A DNA stretch of 64,000 nucleotides from Enterovibrio norvegicus_B (GCF_002876705.1 NZ_MDAG01000025.1:1-64000), one strand, 5' to 3'; numbered from the stretch's first letter, positions 41,724-51,414 are shown. Notes: generated by a model not told the origin, from the letters alone. Numbers and translations are program-made.

Positions 41724-43901
41724 ATGGACGTATCCCACCTCATAGATGGTCTCAACGACAAACAACGCGAAGCCGTGGCTGCGCCGCTTGGCAACTACTT
41801 GGTTCTGGCGGGAGCGGGAAGTGGTAAAACCCGTGTGCTTGTTCATCGCATCGCTTGGTTAATGCAAGTGGAGCAGTCATCGCCTTTTTCTGTGTTGGCG
41901 GTAACCTTCACCAATAAGGCGGCGGCAGAAATGCGTGGTCGTATCGAACAACTGATGCATGGTACGGCGTCAGGACTTTGGTGCGGGACCTTCCACGGCT
42001 TGTGTCACCGCATTCTGCGCGCGCATCATCTGGATGCGAGCTTGCCGCAGGATTTCCAAATTCTCGATTCAGATGACCAACAGCGTTTGCTGCGTCGTTT
42101 GATCAAAGCGCAAAACTTGGATGAAAAACATTGGCCAGCGCGTCAGGCGTCTTGGTACATCAATGCCAAAAAAGATGAAGGGCTACGCCCACAACACATC
42201 GATGCGCAATTCGATCCCGTAGAGAAAACCTGGTTGCGCGTTTACAGCGCCTACCAAGAAGCGTGTGATCGTGCGGGTTTGGTTGATTTCGCTGAACTCC
42301 TGTTGCGTTGTCATGAATTGCTGCGTGATAAAGCCCACATTCGCGAGCACTACCAAGCGCGCTTTAAGCACATCTTGGTGGACGAATTCCAAGATACCAA
42401 CAACATCCAATACGCATGGCTTCGCATGATGGCGGGCACACAAGCCAGCGTTACGATCGTGGGCGATGATGATCAGTCTATCTACGGCTGGCGCGGTGCG
42501 AAAATTGAAAACATTCAACGTTTCTTGGATGATTTCACGGCCGCGAAAACCATTCGTCTTGAGCAGAACTACCGCTCAACGGGCAACATTCTAAAAGCCT
42601 CTAACCACTTGATTGAAAACAATGCCGAACGCATGGGCAAGAGCCTGTGGACGGATGGCAAAGAAGGTGAGTTGATTTCGGTTTACAGCGCGTTTAATGA
42701 ATTGGATGAAGCGCGTTTTGTTGTCGGTAAAATCAAAGCTTGGCATGACGATGGTGCGGCACTGAATGATTGCGCCATGTTGTACCGAAATAACGCCCAA
42801 TCGCGTGTGCTGGAAGAAGCGTTAATTCAAGCGGGTTTGCCTTACCGTATTTACGGTGGCATGCGATTCTTCGAGCGCCAAGAGATCAAAGATGCGTTGG
42901 CTTACCTGCGTCTGATGGCGAACCGTTTTGATGATGCTGCCTTTGAACGCGTGGTGAATACCCCCACCCGTGGTTTGGGCGATCGCACCTTAGAAACCAT
43001 TCGTCTGGCAGCGCGTGATCGCGGCGCGACAATGTGGGAAGCCAGTACACAACTTCTGGAAGAGCAAGTGCTGGCAGGCCGTGCAGCAAACTCACTGCGC
43101 CGTTTTATCGAGTTGGTGAACGCACTGGAAGACGATACCCGTGAAATGGCCCTGTTCCAACAAACGGATTACGTAACCAAACACTCTGGCCTTCGTGCGA
43201 TGTACGAAGCGGAAAAGGGCGAAAAAGCCCAAGCGCGTATTGATAACTTGGAAGAGCTGGTAACGGCTACCCGCCAATACGAAGTGCCTGAAGAGGTGCA
43301 GGAAACCATGTCGCCATTGTCGGCGTTCTTGTCTCATGCGGCGCTTGAAGCCGGTGAAGGCCAAGCCGATGAGTTTGAAGATGCGGTGCAATTAATGACG
43401 TTGCACAGCGCCAAAGGTCTCGAATTCCCATTGGTCTTCATGGTCGGTGTGGAAGAGGGCATGTTCCCAAGCCAAATGTCGTCCGAAGAAGCGGGGCGTT
43501 TGGAAGAAGAACGCCGCCTTTGTTATGTCGGCATGACCCGTGCAATGAAAAAGCTCTTCATTACTTACGCAGAAATGCGCCGTGTTTACGGCAAAGACAT
43601 GTTCCATAAAGCATCTCGCTTTATCCGTGAATTACCGGAAGAGTGCCTAGAAGAAGTGCGGATGCGCGCGAAAGTAACACGCCCAGCAGCGTCTAGCGGT
43701 CGTTTCTCGCAAACGCAGACCCAATCAAACTTCAACCAAACGGGCTTTGCGCTTGGACAACGTGTTCAGCATCCTAAATTTGGTGAAGGCACCATCATTA
43801 ACTTTGAAGGCAGTGGCGGTCAAAGCCGTGTGCAAGTCGCCTTTAATGGCGAAGGCATTAAGTGGCTGGTGACGCAATACGCCAAGCTTGAAGCCTTGTA
43901 A
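41724..43901 (+). CDS. uvrD: DNA helicase II UvrD
   Basis: A superfamily 1A 3'-5' helicase for nucleotide-excision and mismatch repair. It has 725 residues. Motifs: NDKQREAVAA (Q-type), Walker A GAGSGKTRVLVHR, TFTNKAAAEMRGRI, Walker B VDEFQDTN, GDDDQSIYGWRGA, LEQNYRST, TLHSAKGLEFPLVFMVG and a C-terminal Tudor-like domain (GQRVQHPKFGEGTIINFEG). Rep is the alternative, but start, length and C-terminus fit UvrD. Confidence 0.96.
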   Translation: MDVSHLIDGLNDKQREAVAAPLGNYLVLAGAGSGKTRVLVHRIAWLMQVEQSSPFSVLAVTFTNKAAAEMRGRIEQLMHGTASGLWCGTFHGLCHRILRAHHLDASLPQDFQILDSDDQQRLLRRLIKAQNLDEKHWPARQASWYINAKKDEGLRPQHIDAQFDPVEKTWLRVYSAYQEACDRAGLVDFAELLLRCHELLRDKAHIREHYQARFKHILVDEFQDTNNIQYAWLRMMAGTQASVTIVGDDDQSIYGWRGAKIENIQRFLDDFTAAKTIRLEQNYRSTGNILKASNHLIENNAERMGKSLWTDGKEGELISVYSAFNELDEARFVVGKIKAWHDDGAALNDCAMLYRNNAQSRVLEEALIQAGLPYRIYGGMRFFERQEIKDALAYLRLMANRFDDAAFERVVNTPTRGLGDRTLETIRLAARDRGATMWEASTQLLEEQVLAGRAANSLRRFIELVNALEDDTREMALFQQTDYVTKHSGLRAMYEAEKGEKAQARIDNLEELVTATRQYEVPEEVQETMSPLSAFLSHAALEAGEGQADEFEDAVQLMTLHSAKGLEFPLVFMVGVEEGMFPSQMSSEEAGRLEEERRLCYVGMTRAMKKLFITYAEMRRVYGKDMFHKASRFIRELPEECLEEVRMRAKVTRPAASSGRFSQTQTQSNFNQTGFALGQRVQHPKFGEGTIINFEGSGGQSRVQVAFNGEGIKWLVTQYAKLEAL

Positions 43902-43932
43902 ACAAGGTTTGAATGACTGAAAAGCGACAATA

Positions 43933-43964
43933 AAAAAGGGTGGTCATGATGACCACCCTTTTTA
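43933..43964. terminator. Bidirectional terminator after uvrD
   Basis: A 14-bp stem AAAAAGGGTGGTCA/TGACCACCCTTTTT around TGA, 31 bp after uvrD and before the convergent DUF2780 gene. Confidence 0.88.
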
Positions 43965-44021
43965 CGTCTTACTGCGTCTACCGTTGAAAGACAACGTTTA
44001 TCGCAGAGAGAGCAGAAGCGA

Positions 44022-44519
44022 TTACGCCGCTTGACCCCAAAGGCTAGACAAATCGCTAAGCAGAGATTCGCTCGCGCCTTCGTTACCCAAGAACTTCAAG
44101 ATCATTGGTGCATACTCTTGCACCATGGCAGGGTCGAGACCCAAAGCCGTAAAGACTTTGTTTACTGACTCCATGTTGTTGAGCATGCTGCCGAGGTCGC
44201 CAGGGATTGCACTTGTCAGAGAATCTAAACCTGGAACCATTTTGGTCAGCTCGCTCGCTTGGTCCGTGCCGAGTTCCTGATAAGCCATTGCAAGAAGCGC
44301 ACCTGCACCGCCTGCCGCTTGCTCGTCATTCACTTTCAAGCCTTCGGCAATCTGCGACGTCAGCGGGTTGTCTGCCGCTTCTTTACTCACGCCAGTCAGT
44401 AGGTTGCTTGCTTCTTTTGTCGCTTCACCCACCAAGCCATCGAGGCTCAGTGCATGTGCTGGCAACGCGGCCATGGTCAATACGGCTGAAAGTGCCATCA
44501 CATTTAGTTTACGTAACAT
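44022..44519 (-). CDS. DUF2780 (VcgC/VcgE-type) secreted protein
   Basis: A 165-residue protein with a Sec signal peptide (MLRKLNVMALSAVLTMAALPAHA) and a helical DUF2780 domain rich in Leu/Gly/Ala (DEQAAGGAGALLAMAYQELG, GLDPAMVQEYAPMILKFLG). Proteins of this family are abundant in Vibrio; function unknown. A strong CAGGAGG precedes the ATG. It lies 30 bp downstream of ggt and may be transcribed with it or alone. Confidence 0.85.
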   Translation of the reverse strand: MLRKLNVMALSAVLTMAALPAHALSLDGLVGEATKEASNLLTGVSKEAADNPLTSQIAEGLKVNDEQAAGGAGALLAMAYQELGTDQASELTKMVPGLDSLTSAIPGDLGSMLNNMESVNKVFTALGLDPAMVQEYAPMILKFLGNEGASESLLSDLSSLWGQAA

Positions 44520-44549
44520 TGTGCTCCTCCTGAGGGGCGTTATTTCTGG

Positions 44550-46322
44550 CTACTGCGCCGTTACAAGTCCTTCGCGCCTTGGGTCGGCTCCGCCTTCCAA
44601 AGTGCCACTATCGATAACAATACCGTGTATGCCAGAGGTTAAGTCACGAATATTTACCTCAAACCCCATCTCTTCCAGGGCGGGTTTGAAGCTTTCAGCA
44701 TCTGTTCCTGCCTCTATATCATAGGCGCCAAATCGGTTAACGAGATGTGGGAGATCGATGGCTGACTGTACATCCAATCCCCAGTCTAGGTGTGCAACCA
44801 ATGTTTTCGCCACATAACCGATGATACGGCTACCACCCGGTGAACCAACGGCCATGTAGGGTTTGCCATCGCGCATAACGATAGTCGGTGCCATCGACGA
44901 GCGTGGACGTTTACCCGGCTCGACTCGGTTGGCGATGGGCATGCCATCTTTGTGGGTTGCGAAAGAGAAGTCGGTCAGCTCGTTATTGAGTAAGAAGCCG
45001 CGTGTCATCAAGCGCGAGCCAAACCCGTTTTCGATGGTGGTGGTAATCGACACAACGTTGCCTTCTTTATCCACGATAGAAAAGTGGCTGGTGGAAGGCA
45101 GCTCAATGGATTGGTCATCGGCCCACTCTGGCGCGACTCTAGCGTGAGTAAATACAGGTTTGCCCGGTGCTGCATTGTCTAATGCTGCATCACCGCTAAT
45201 CAGATCTGCGCGTGTTTTGAGGTACTCAGGCGATAACAAGCCCTCAGTTGGCACTGGCACAAAGTCGCTGTCTGCGATGTAACGACCACGGTCAGCAAAG
45301 GCGAGACGAGAGGCATCGCCAATCAAACGCCAGCTTTCAGGGTTGTCTTTGCCCAAGGTTTTCATTGGGTAGTTGCTTAAAATACCGAGGATTTGGCCAA
45401 CGGTAATACCGCCAGACGTCGGTGGGCCCATGCCACAGATTTTGTATTGGTGATAAGGCGCGCACACTGGATTGCGCTCAATCACGCGGTAATTCGCGAG
45501 ATCTTTCTTGCTCAAAATGCCTGGATTGCCCGCGGCATTTTGCACGGTGGCAACGATGTCATCGGCGATGTCACCTTCATAGAAGTTGTCGATATCTTCC
45601 GCGACCAATTTCAGCGTATCAGCATACTCTTGGTTCACTAAACGATCGCCAACGTTGAGTGGGTTGCCGGTGCCATCAAAGAAATAGCGGTAAGTGCTTG
45701 GGTAGCGGCGCAGTCTGTCTGCATCGCCTTCAATCAAAGCAGCAAGACGGGGGGACACTTCAAAGCCGCTCTCCGCCAATGCGATCGCTGGTGCGAGCAC
45801 TTTACGCCAAGACAGATTGCCAAGCTTGGCGTGGGTGTCATGCATTAAACGCATGGTGCCCGGTGTACCCACGGACAAACCACCCACGACAGCATCGTAG
45901 AATTTCAGCGGTTGACCATTGTCATCGAGGAACAGGCTTGGTGTGGCATCCAATGGCGCGGTTTCGCGTCCATCATAAGTGGTCAGCGCTTGTTTTTGTT
46001 CATCCCAAAACACCAACAAGGCACCGCCACCGATCCCTGAGCTTTGTGGCTCAACCAATCCAAGGACAGTTTGTACCGCGACCATGGCATCAATGGCGTT
46101 ACCGCCGGCAAGCAGCATTTGTTCGCCTGCCTTACTGGCATGAGGGTTGGCAGAGGCCACCATCCATTGTTCACCTTTCACGCTTTTACGCATGACACTG
46201 CCAGTGGCAAGTTCGGGGGCAATCGCATCTGTTGCTTGCCCTTCGCTAGTCGCGTTGGCGGTACCGCCGAAGGCAAGACTCAGCAAAAGTGCGGAGAGTG
46301 AGAGAGAGGGGAGCTTTTTCAT
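44550..46322 (-). CDS. ggt: Periplasmic gamma-glutamyltransferase
   Basis: Hydrolyses or transfers the gamma-glutamyl group of glutathione. The 590-residue proenzyme has a signal peptide (MKKLPSLSLSALLLSLAFGG...) and self-cleaves before the catalytic threonine in PSTSHFSIVDKEG, giving large and small subunits. GGNAIDAMVAVQTVLGLVEPQSSGIGGG and GSPGGSRIIG are family signatures. ATG 46322 has AAGGAA and begins the signal peptide; the frame open to 46490 is not used. Confidence 0.95.
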   Translation of the reverse strand: MKKLPSLSLSALLLSLAFGGTANATSEGQATDAIAPELATGSVMRKSVKGEQWMVASANPHASKAGEQMLLAGGNAIDAMVAVQTVLGLVEPQSSGIGGGALLVFWDEQKQALTTYDGRETAPLDATPSLFLDDNGQPLKFYDAVVGGLSVGTPGTMRLMHDTHAKLGNLSWRKVLAPAIALAESGFEVSPRLAALIEGDADRLRRYPSTYRYFFDGTGNPLNVGDRLVNQEYADTLKLVAEDIDNFYEGDIADDIVATVQNAAGNPGILSKKDLANYRVIERNPVCAPYHQYKICGMGPPTSGGITVGQILGILSNYPMKTLGKDNPESWRLIGDASRLAFADRGRYIADSDFVPVPTEGLLSPEYLKTRADLISGDAALDNAAPGKPVFTHARVAPEWADDQSIELPSTSHFSIVDKEGNVVSITTTIENGFGSRLMTRGFLLNNELTDFSFATHKDGMPIANRVEPGKRPRSSMAPTIVMRDGKPYMAVGSPGGSRIIGYVAKTLVAHLDWGLDVQSAIDLPHLVNRFGAYDIEAGTDAESFKPALEEMGFEVNIRDLTSGIHGIVIDSGTLEGGADPRREGLVTAQ

Positions 46323-46516
46323 TGGAATTCCTTTTGCCACCTGAACGATTGGTCTTTCAGTATAGTTCGCCATCGCTATAGTGATGTGTCGGAAAGTCGA
46401 GGCAAAAGGGAAATTTATTGAGAAGTTACGGAAAGATAGAGACGGAAGGCGGTGAAAGAAAAACGGCACTTTAAGTGCCGTTTTGAACATGACGTACGAA
46501 TGAACACGGTATCGCG

Positions 46517-47428
46517 TTAAGGCTGCGCTTTCTTTTCGTGTCGTTGTTTTCGCTGCTGCTTCACCGCATCAAACGTAAAGACCACCAGTGCTGTCCAAAT
46601 GAAGATGAAGGTCGTCGCTTTGTCAGCGGTAAACGGTTCGTTGTACAAACCGATCGCCAACAAGAACATGATGCTTGGACCGATGTATTGGAAAAAGCCC
46701 AATGTCGACAAACGTAGTTTAGTGGCAGCGCCGTTAAAACAAAGCAGAGGCAGTGTCGTGACGACACCCGCTGCGATCAGTAAGACATTCATGCCGATGC
46801 TGTTATTGAGCAAGTTGGATGTTGTGCTCTCTGCGATGAAAAACAGGTAAATGATAGAGGCGGGTAATAACACCAAGGTCTCGATGAAAAGACCTGTCGC
46901 CGCATCCACATTGATTTTCTTACGCAGCAATCCGTAAACGCCGAAGCTGCTCGCGAGCACCAACGCGACCCAAGGCAGCGAGCCGAAGGTGATCAACTGA
47001 ATCCCCACGCCTGCGGTAGCGAGCGCAACAGCAAGCCATTGCAGCTTTCGAAAACGTTCGCCGAGAAACACCATACCCAGCACGACATTCAACAATGGGT
47101 TGATGTAGTACCCTAAACTGGCGTCGAGCATGCGGTTACTGCCAACGGCCCAAATAAATATGAGCCAGTTACTGGCAATGACAATGGCCGTTATCGCGAG
47201 CAATGCCATGCGTTTTTTGTCTTTAAATAACAGACGAACACGCGCAAAGCCGCTGCTCATATAAACAATGGCGGCTAAAAAGAAAAACGACCAGAGTATT
47301 CGATGCATGACGACTTCAAGAGCAGGAACGTCAGTCAGCGATTTAAAGTAAATGGGGGCAATACCCCACATGGTATACGCGCCAAGGGCGAGTAAAACGC
47401 CACGGCGGGTTTGTTGCGCATCATTCAC
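46517..47428 (-). CDS. rarD: EamA-family permease RarD
   Basis: A 303-residue, ten-helix drug/metabolite transporter closely following E. coli RarD: TRRGVLLALGAYTMWGIAPIYFK, LDASLGYYINPLLNVVLGMVFLGERFRKLQW and LSTLGFFQYIGPSIMFLLA. The GTG at 47428 starts VNDAQQTRRG and matches the E. coli start, with GAG about 8 nt upstream; the ORF extended to 47596 is rejected. Named for chloramphenicol resistance, its real substrate is unknown. Confidence 0.92.
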   Translation of the reverse strand: MNDAQQTRRGVLLALGAYTMWGIAPIYFKSLTDVPALEVVMHRILWSFFFLAAIVYMSSGFARVRLLFKDKKRMALLAITAIVIASNWLIFIWAVGSNRMLDASLGYYINPLLNVVLGMVFLGERFRKLQWLAVALATAGVGIQLITFGSLPWVALVLASSFGVYGLLRKKINVDAATGLFIETLVLLPASIIYLFFIAESTTSNLLNNSIGMNVLLIAAGVVTTLPLLCFNGAATKLRLSTLGFFQYIGPSIMFLLAIGLYNEPFTADKATTFIFIWTALVVFTFDAVKQQRKQRHEKKAQP

Positions 47429-47752
47429 TGCGGTATCTCGTGTTATTTTCCTTCCATGGTTAAAGCGACTGCCTGTGCGGCAAATGGAAGGGTGGTTTAA
47501 AGAATAAATGTCGATATATGACGAAATAAGCAGCGAAATATAAGGATGAAGTGGCATTGTCACTGCCGAACGGCTGAGCAATGGCATTGAATGCAAATTG
47601 TTTTGCTGCTTTGGTCAGTATATGGATGATGCGAGTTTAATCACACCCTCAGAGTGACAAATAGGTGAGAAAATTTCGTACAACGCCAGCATCGCTTTCA
47701 ACATTGCCTTGGTGCGTTTAGAATGAGCGCCAATTCTTCGAAGAGAGGCGCT
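47429..47752. promoter_or_regulatory. Divergent rarD-recQ promoter region
   Basis: A 324-bp gap. A promoter for recQ is visible: TTTCAA (47696-47701), 17-bp spacer, TAGAAT (47719-47724). It overlaps an upstream ATG (47723), arguing that recQ starts at 47753 instead. Nothing else was recognised. Confidence 0.55.
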
Positions 47753-49603
47753 ATGACCCCTACTGATTCGGCCGCGTTAACGTCGGAAATCGCTCACGAT
47801 CACTCTGTTCTGCAGACGGTATTCGGTTACCACAGCTATCGCGACGGTCAGAAAGAAATCATTGATGCTGTGATTGCAGGTCAAGATTGCTTGGTCATTA
47901 TGCCCACAGGCGGCGGTAAGAGCCTGTGCTATCAAATTCCTGCCTTGATGCGTGATGGCATCACGATTGTCATTTCCCCGCTGATCTCTTTAATGAAAGA
48001 TCAGGTCGACCAATTGCTCGCAAACGGTGTGCAGGCAGCGTGCTTGAACTCTTCGATGACACCAGACGAACAAAGCGAAACGTGGAAATCACTGCGTGAA
48101 GGCAACCTGAAACTTTTGTATGTGTCGCCTGAACGTGTGTTGATGCGAGATTTCATCGAACGTCTGCAATCGATTCAGGTTGGGCTGATCGCCGTGGATG
48201 AAGCGCACTGTGTGTCACAGTGGGGGCATGATTTCCGCCCAGAGTACGCGCAACTTGGCATGTTGAAACAACACTTTGTTGATGTGCCCGTAATGGCGCT
48301 GACCGCAACGGCCGATGACACCACTCGCCAAGATATTTGCCAGCGTTTGGCCTTGGATACGCCAAACATTTACCTCGGCAGTTTCGACAGACCTAACATT
48401 CGCTACACCTTGCTTGAAAAGCACAAGCCCCTCGCGCAGCTCACTCAATTTCTGACTACCCAGTCTGGCCAAAGCGGCATTATTTACTGCAATAGTCGAA
48501 AGCGTGTTGAGCAGGTCGCGGAAAAACTGTGTGACCAAAACATTCGTGCTGCGGGCTACCACGCCGGCATGAGCAACGAGCAACGCGGCTTTGTGCAAGA
48601 TGCTTTTCAACGCGATGATATTCAAATCGTGGTGGCAACCGTGGCTTTCGGCATGGGGATCAACAAACCCAACGTGCGGTTTGTGGTGCATTACGACATT
48701 CCGAGAAACATCGAATCCTACTATCAGGAAACGGGCCGCGCGGGGCGCGATGGGTTGCCAGCAGAAGCGGTGATGTTCTATGACCCGTCAGACATTGGTT
48801 GGCTACATCGCTGCTTGCAAGAAAAGCCAGAAGGCCCGCAAAAGCAGGTGGAAAGCCACAAGCTGAATGCCATGGGGGCTTTTGCTGAAGCCTTAACGTG
48901 TCGCCGTTTGGTGCTACTAAACTACTTTGGTGAATATCGAGAGAAGCCGTGCGGCAACTGTGATATCTGCCTAGACCCACCGACTTTGTTTGATGGTACT
49001 GAGCAGGCGCAAAAGGCGCTGTCTTGTGTGTACCGCGTGAACCAAAGCTTTGGTGTGGGTTATGTGGTGGAAGTGCTTCGCGGCATGCAAAACCAACGCA
49101 TCAAAGATCATGCCCATGAAAAGCTCAGCACCTATGGATTGGGTAAAGATAACAGCCATGAATATTGGGTTAGCATTTACCGTCAGTTGATTCATCGTGG
49201 GTATTTAGTGCAGAACATTGCTCGAAGCTCCGTGCTGCAATTGACCGAAGAAGCGCGTCCATTATTACGTGGTGAAATTGCGCTGGAATTGGCCGTACCG
49301 CGTTTAGGTTTGTCGCCGCGCAGCAAAGCAGACAAGCTTGGCAAACGAAATTACGATAAAAAGCTCTTCGCAAAACTGCGTAAATTGCGTAAAGCCATTG
49401 CAGATGAAGAAGATGTGCCGCCGTACGTGGTCTTTAACGATGCCACCTTGATTGAGATGGCGGAGATGATCCCAACCTCGCAAGGTGAGCTGCTCGCAGT
49501 GAACGGCGTGGGTCAACGTAAGCTCGAAAAATACGGCAATGTCTTTTTGGACGTGATTGAAGATCACATCACCATGGACTCAAACGATGCCAGTTACGGA
49601 TAA
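47753..49603 (+). CDS. recQ: ATP-dependent DNA helicase RecQ
   Basis: A 3'-5' superfamily 2 helicase of 616 residues for recombination and fork repair. Motifs: VFGYHSYRDGQKEIIDAV, Walker A MPTGGGKSLCYQ, DEAH box VDEAHCVSQWGHDFRPEY, QETGRAGRDG (motif VI), the RQC zinc cysteines (CRRLVLLNYFGEYREKPCGNCDICL) and a C-terminal HRDC domain. ATG 47753 follows AGAGG. The next gene overlaps its end by 17 bp. Confidence 0.96.
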   Translation: MTPTDSAALTSEIAHDHSVLQTVFGYHSYRDGQKEIIDAVIAGQDCLVIMPTGGGKSLCYQIPALMRDGITIVISPLISLMKDQVDQLLANGVQAACLNSSMTPDEQSETWKSLREGNLKLLYVSPERVLMRDFIERLQSIQVGLIAVDEAHCVSQWGHDFRPEYAQLGMLKQHFVDVPVMALTATADDTTRQDICQRLALDTPNIYLGSFDRPNIRYTLLEKHKPLAQLTQFLTTQSGQSGIIYCNSRKRVEQVAEKLCDQNIRAAGYHAGMSNEQRGFVQDAFQRDDIQIVVATVAFGMGINKPNVRFVVHYDIPRNIESYYQETGRAGRDGLPAEAVMFYDPSDIGWLHRCLQEKPEGPQKQVESHKLNAMGAFAEALTCRRLVLLNYFGEYREKPCGNCDICLDPPTLFDGTEQAQKALSCVYRVNQSFGVGYVVEVLRGMQNQRIKDHAHEKLSTYGLGKDNSHEYWVSIYRQLIHRGYLVQNIARSSVLQLTEEARPLLRGEIALELAVPRLGLSPRSKADKLGKRNYDKKLFAKLRKLRKAIADEEDVPPYVVFNDATLIEMAEMIPTSQGELLAVNGVGQRKLEKYGNVFLDVIEDHITMDSNDASYG

Positions 49604-49925
49604 CCGCATTCTGACACGCGCCAGTGTTGCCCTTTTTGATATCGAAGAAGGGCGCTTTGTGTTGGCCATTGATGATCTTGATTTCGACAATGCAGACGCT
49701 TATGCCGCTGCGTTTTGCCAATTGATTGATGCTGCCATCATTGAAAAGCAAATGGATGCCGATTTGATGAGCTGGTTGGTCGATTTTGAGGGCGTGCAAT
49801 TTATGTTAAAAGCCGAGCATTACAGCGCAAGTTTATGGCTAGAACGCCTTGGTGCTGACGGCGATGACGAACTTTCATTCTTGAATCAATGGCTCTCTAA
49901 TCAACTCCTTTCCTCACACTCCTAA
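49587..49925 (+). CDS. DUF3630-like small protein
   Basis: A 112-residue acidic protein starting MPVTDNRILTR within the end of recQ (17-bp overlap). The stretch EKQMDADLMSWLVDFEGVQFMLKAEHYSASLWLE is the conserved core of a vibrio family usually found next to recQ, which I believe is DUF3630. Function unknown; coupling suggests cotranslation with recQ. Confidence 0.75.
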   Translation: MPVTDNRILTRASVALFDIEEGRFVLAIDDLDFDNADAYAAAFCQLIDAAIIEKQMDADLMSWLVDFEGVQFMLKAEHYSASLWLERLGADGDDELSFLNQWLSNQLLSSHS

Positions 49926-49931
49926 AGGCAG

Positions 49932-49959
49932 TTGGCAATCGAACGATTTGCTGTATAAT
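49932..49959 (+). promoter_or_regulatory. Sigma-70 promoter for yhhQ
   Basis: TTGGCA (49932-49937), 16-bp spacer, TATAAT (49954-49959). The start would be near 49967, giving a leader of about 135 nt that contains the preQ1 aptamer. Confidence 0.65.
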
Positions 49960-50062
49960 TCGCCACCTTCTGATCCATTCGTTAAGAATGAGCGCGCCAA
50001 ATAGGTTCGCGAATCAGTGAAAAATAAGGTGTTAAGTCCAAAGGCTTAGCATTTGTAGTTAA

Positions 50063-50095
50063 TTTGGGTTCCCTCGCCCCCAATGACAAAAAGGT
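50063..50095 (+). promoter_or_regulatory. preQ1-I riboswitch overlapping the yhhQ ribosome binding site
   Basis: The compact preQ1-I layout is visible: P1 TTGGG (50064-50068)/CCCAA (50079-50083), a pyrimidine-rich loop TTCCCTCGCC, the A-rich tail TGACAAAAA and a terminal AGG (50092-50094) able to pair with CCT (50072-50074) as pseudoknot P2. AAAAAGG is also the ribosome binding site for the ATG at 50101, so ligand binding should block translation. Family preQ1 aptamers are known before this transporter class. Confidence 0.75.
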
Positions 50096-50100
50096 TCACA

Positions 50101-50781
50101 ATGAGCACTTTTACGCCCGCGCAACAGCGCAAAGCCCTTTCATACTTGGTGGTTTTCCACCTCGTCATCATTGCATCTAGCAACTATTTGGTTCAGCTGC
50201 CTTTCACCATTTTTGGTTTTCATACCACTTGGGGCGCATTTACCTTTCCGTTTATTTTTCTGGCAACAGATTTAACGGTACGTATCTATGGTGCAGGCAT
50301 GGCGCGTCGGATCATCTTCAGTGTCATGGTGCCGTCACTGCTGATTTCTTATGTGTTATCCGTGCTGTTTTATCAAGGACAGTATCAAGGTCTCGCACAT
50401 CTGACGGAATTTAACCTGTTTGTCGCCCGTATTGCCGCCGCAAGTTTCATGGCATACATGCTGGGACAAATCCTCGACATTCATGTGTTCAATCGTCTGC
50501 GTCAAACCAAGAAATGGTGGGTTGCGCCTAGCTGCTCAACGTTGTTTGGTAATGCGATTGATACCTTGGCGTTTTTTGCCATTGCGTTTTACAACAGTCC
50601 TGATGCTTTTATGGCGGAAAACTGGAAAGAAATCGCGCTGGTGGATTACGCATTCAAGCTGGTGATCAGCCTTGGATTGTTTGTGCCGATGTACGGTGTG
50701 CTGCTGAATTATGTTGTCAGTCGGATCACCAAGGTGGAGGCGAGCGTTGCGATTGAGCAGCCGAGTTCAAGCCGCGTCTAA
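50101..50781 (+). CDS. yhhQ: Queuosine-precursor (preQ0/preQ1) transporter YhhQ
   Basis: A 226-residue, six-helix inner-membrane protein of the VUT/QPTR family that imports 7-cyano-7-deazaguanine for queuosine in tRNA. Motifs: IASSNYLVQLPF, GAFTFPFIFLATDLTVRIYG and STLFGNAIDTLAFFAIAF. ATG 50101 is set by the AAAAAGG site 6 nt away; an in-frame ATG at 50083 lies inside the riboswitch stem. Confidence 0.93.
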   Translation: MSTFTPAQQRKALSYLVVFHLVIIASSNYLVQLPFTIFGFHTTWGAFTFPFIFLATDLTVRIYGAGMARRIIFSVMVPSLLISYVLSVLFYQGQYQGLAHLTEFNLFVARIAAASFMAYMLGQILDIHVFNRLRQTKKWWVAPSCSTLFGNAIDTLAFFAIAFYNSPDAFMAENWKEIALVDYAFKLVISLGLFVPMYGVLLNYVVSRITKVEASVAIEQPSSSRV

Positions 50782-50810
50782 CGCAAACACACAGTTTTGA
50801 GGGAAGAGGA

Positions 50811-50835
50811 GCCGATCGGGAGATCGGCTTTTTTT
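50811..50835 (+). terminator. yhhQ terminator
   Basis: A perfect 7-bp stem GCCGATC/GATCGGC with loop GGGA is followed by seven T, 30 bp after the stop. Confidence 0.9.
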
Positions 50836-50948
50836 ATGCTCCAGGTTTGGAGCTGGGGCTTTATTGCTCCGAAACATATCGTGTCACGTCGGAATAACTA
50901 TACTCGCTAGACGGGCGCTTGGACGCTTTTGTAATGAGGATGTTTACC

Positions 50949-51386
50949 ATGATTATTCGAGAAGGCACGCTGGCAGAAGCCGTGAACGTGCTCGGGAAAA
51001 TTGAAGAGTTCGCGCGTGTTGAAACGTTAGCATCTCTTAAACGGCGCATAGGCGACAAAGCATGTCTTGTGTTGGTGGCTGACGACGATGGCGAATTGGT
51101 TGGCGTTAAACTTGGCTATCAACTGGATGACGATTGCTTTTATAGCTGGATCGGCGGTGTGACTAAGCAAGGGCGTCGTCGAGGCATTGCACAAGGCTTA
51201 CTGCATGCGCAGGAGCGTTGGGTGGCAAACCATGGCTACCAAACCATTCGCGTGAAGTCTCGCAACTGCTATGCGGGCATGCTGTGCTTGTTACTGAATA
51301 ATCACTACCACATAGAGCATTTAGAAAAGAAAGATGAATTGGCGCAGTACCGCCTACATTTTGTGAAAAAGATCACATCTAACTAA
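50949..51386 (+). CDS. GNAT-family N-acetyltransferase
   Basis: A 145-residue GNAT protein. The acetyl-CoA P-loop region is VTKQGRRRGIAQGLLHAQERW (Q/R-x-x-G-x-A), preceded by the strand YSWIGGV. ATG 50949 has GAGG at a workable distance; upstream starts at 50934 and 50940 would add MRMFT. Substrate unknown. Single gene, directly followed by the RyhB promoter. Confidence 0.88.
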   Translation: MIIREGTLAEAVNVLGKIEEFARVETLASLKRRIGDKACLVLVADDDGELVGVKLGYQLDDDCFYSWIGGVTKQGRRRGIAQGLLHAQERWVANHGYQTIRVKSRNCYAGMLCLLLNNHYHIEHLEKKDELAQYRLHFVKKITSN

Positions 51387-51414
51387 AGACTGAAGAAAAA
51401 TTGAACGAAAGGGC

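Noticed and set aside
44207..44533. Plus-strand ORFs opposite the DUF2780 gene and ggt
   Set aside because: Shadows of real minus-strand genes, which have signal peptides and family motifs.
47723..47752. Upstream ATG start for recQ
   Set aside because: It overlaps the -10 of the likely recQ promoter and lacks a ribosome binding site; ATG 47753 has AGAGG.
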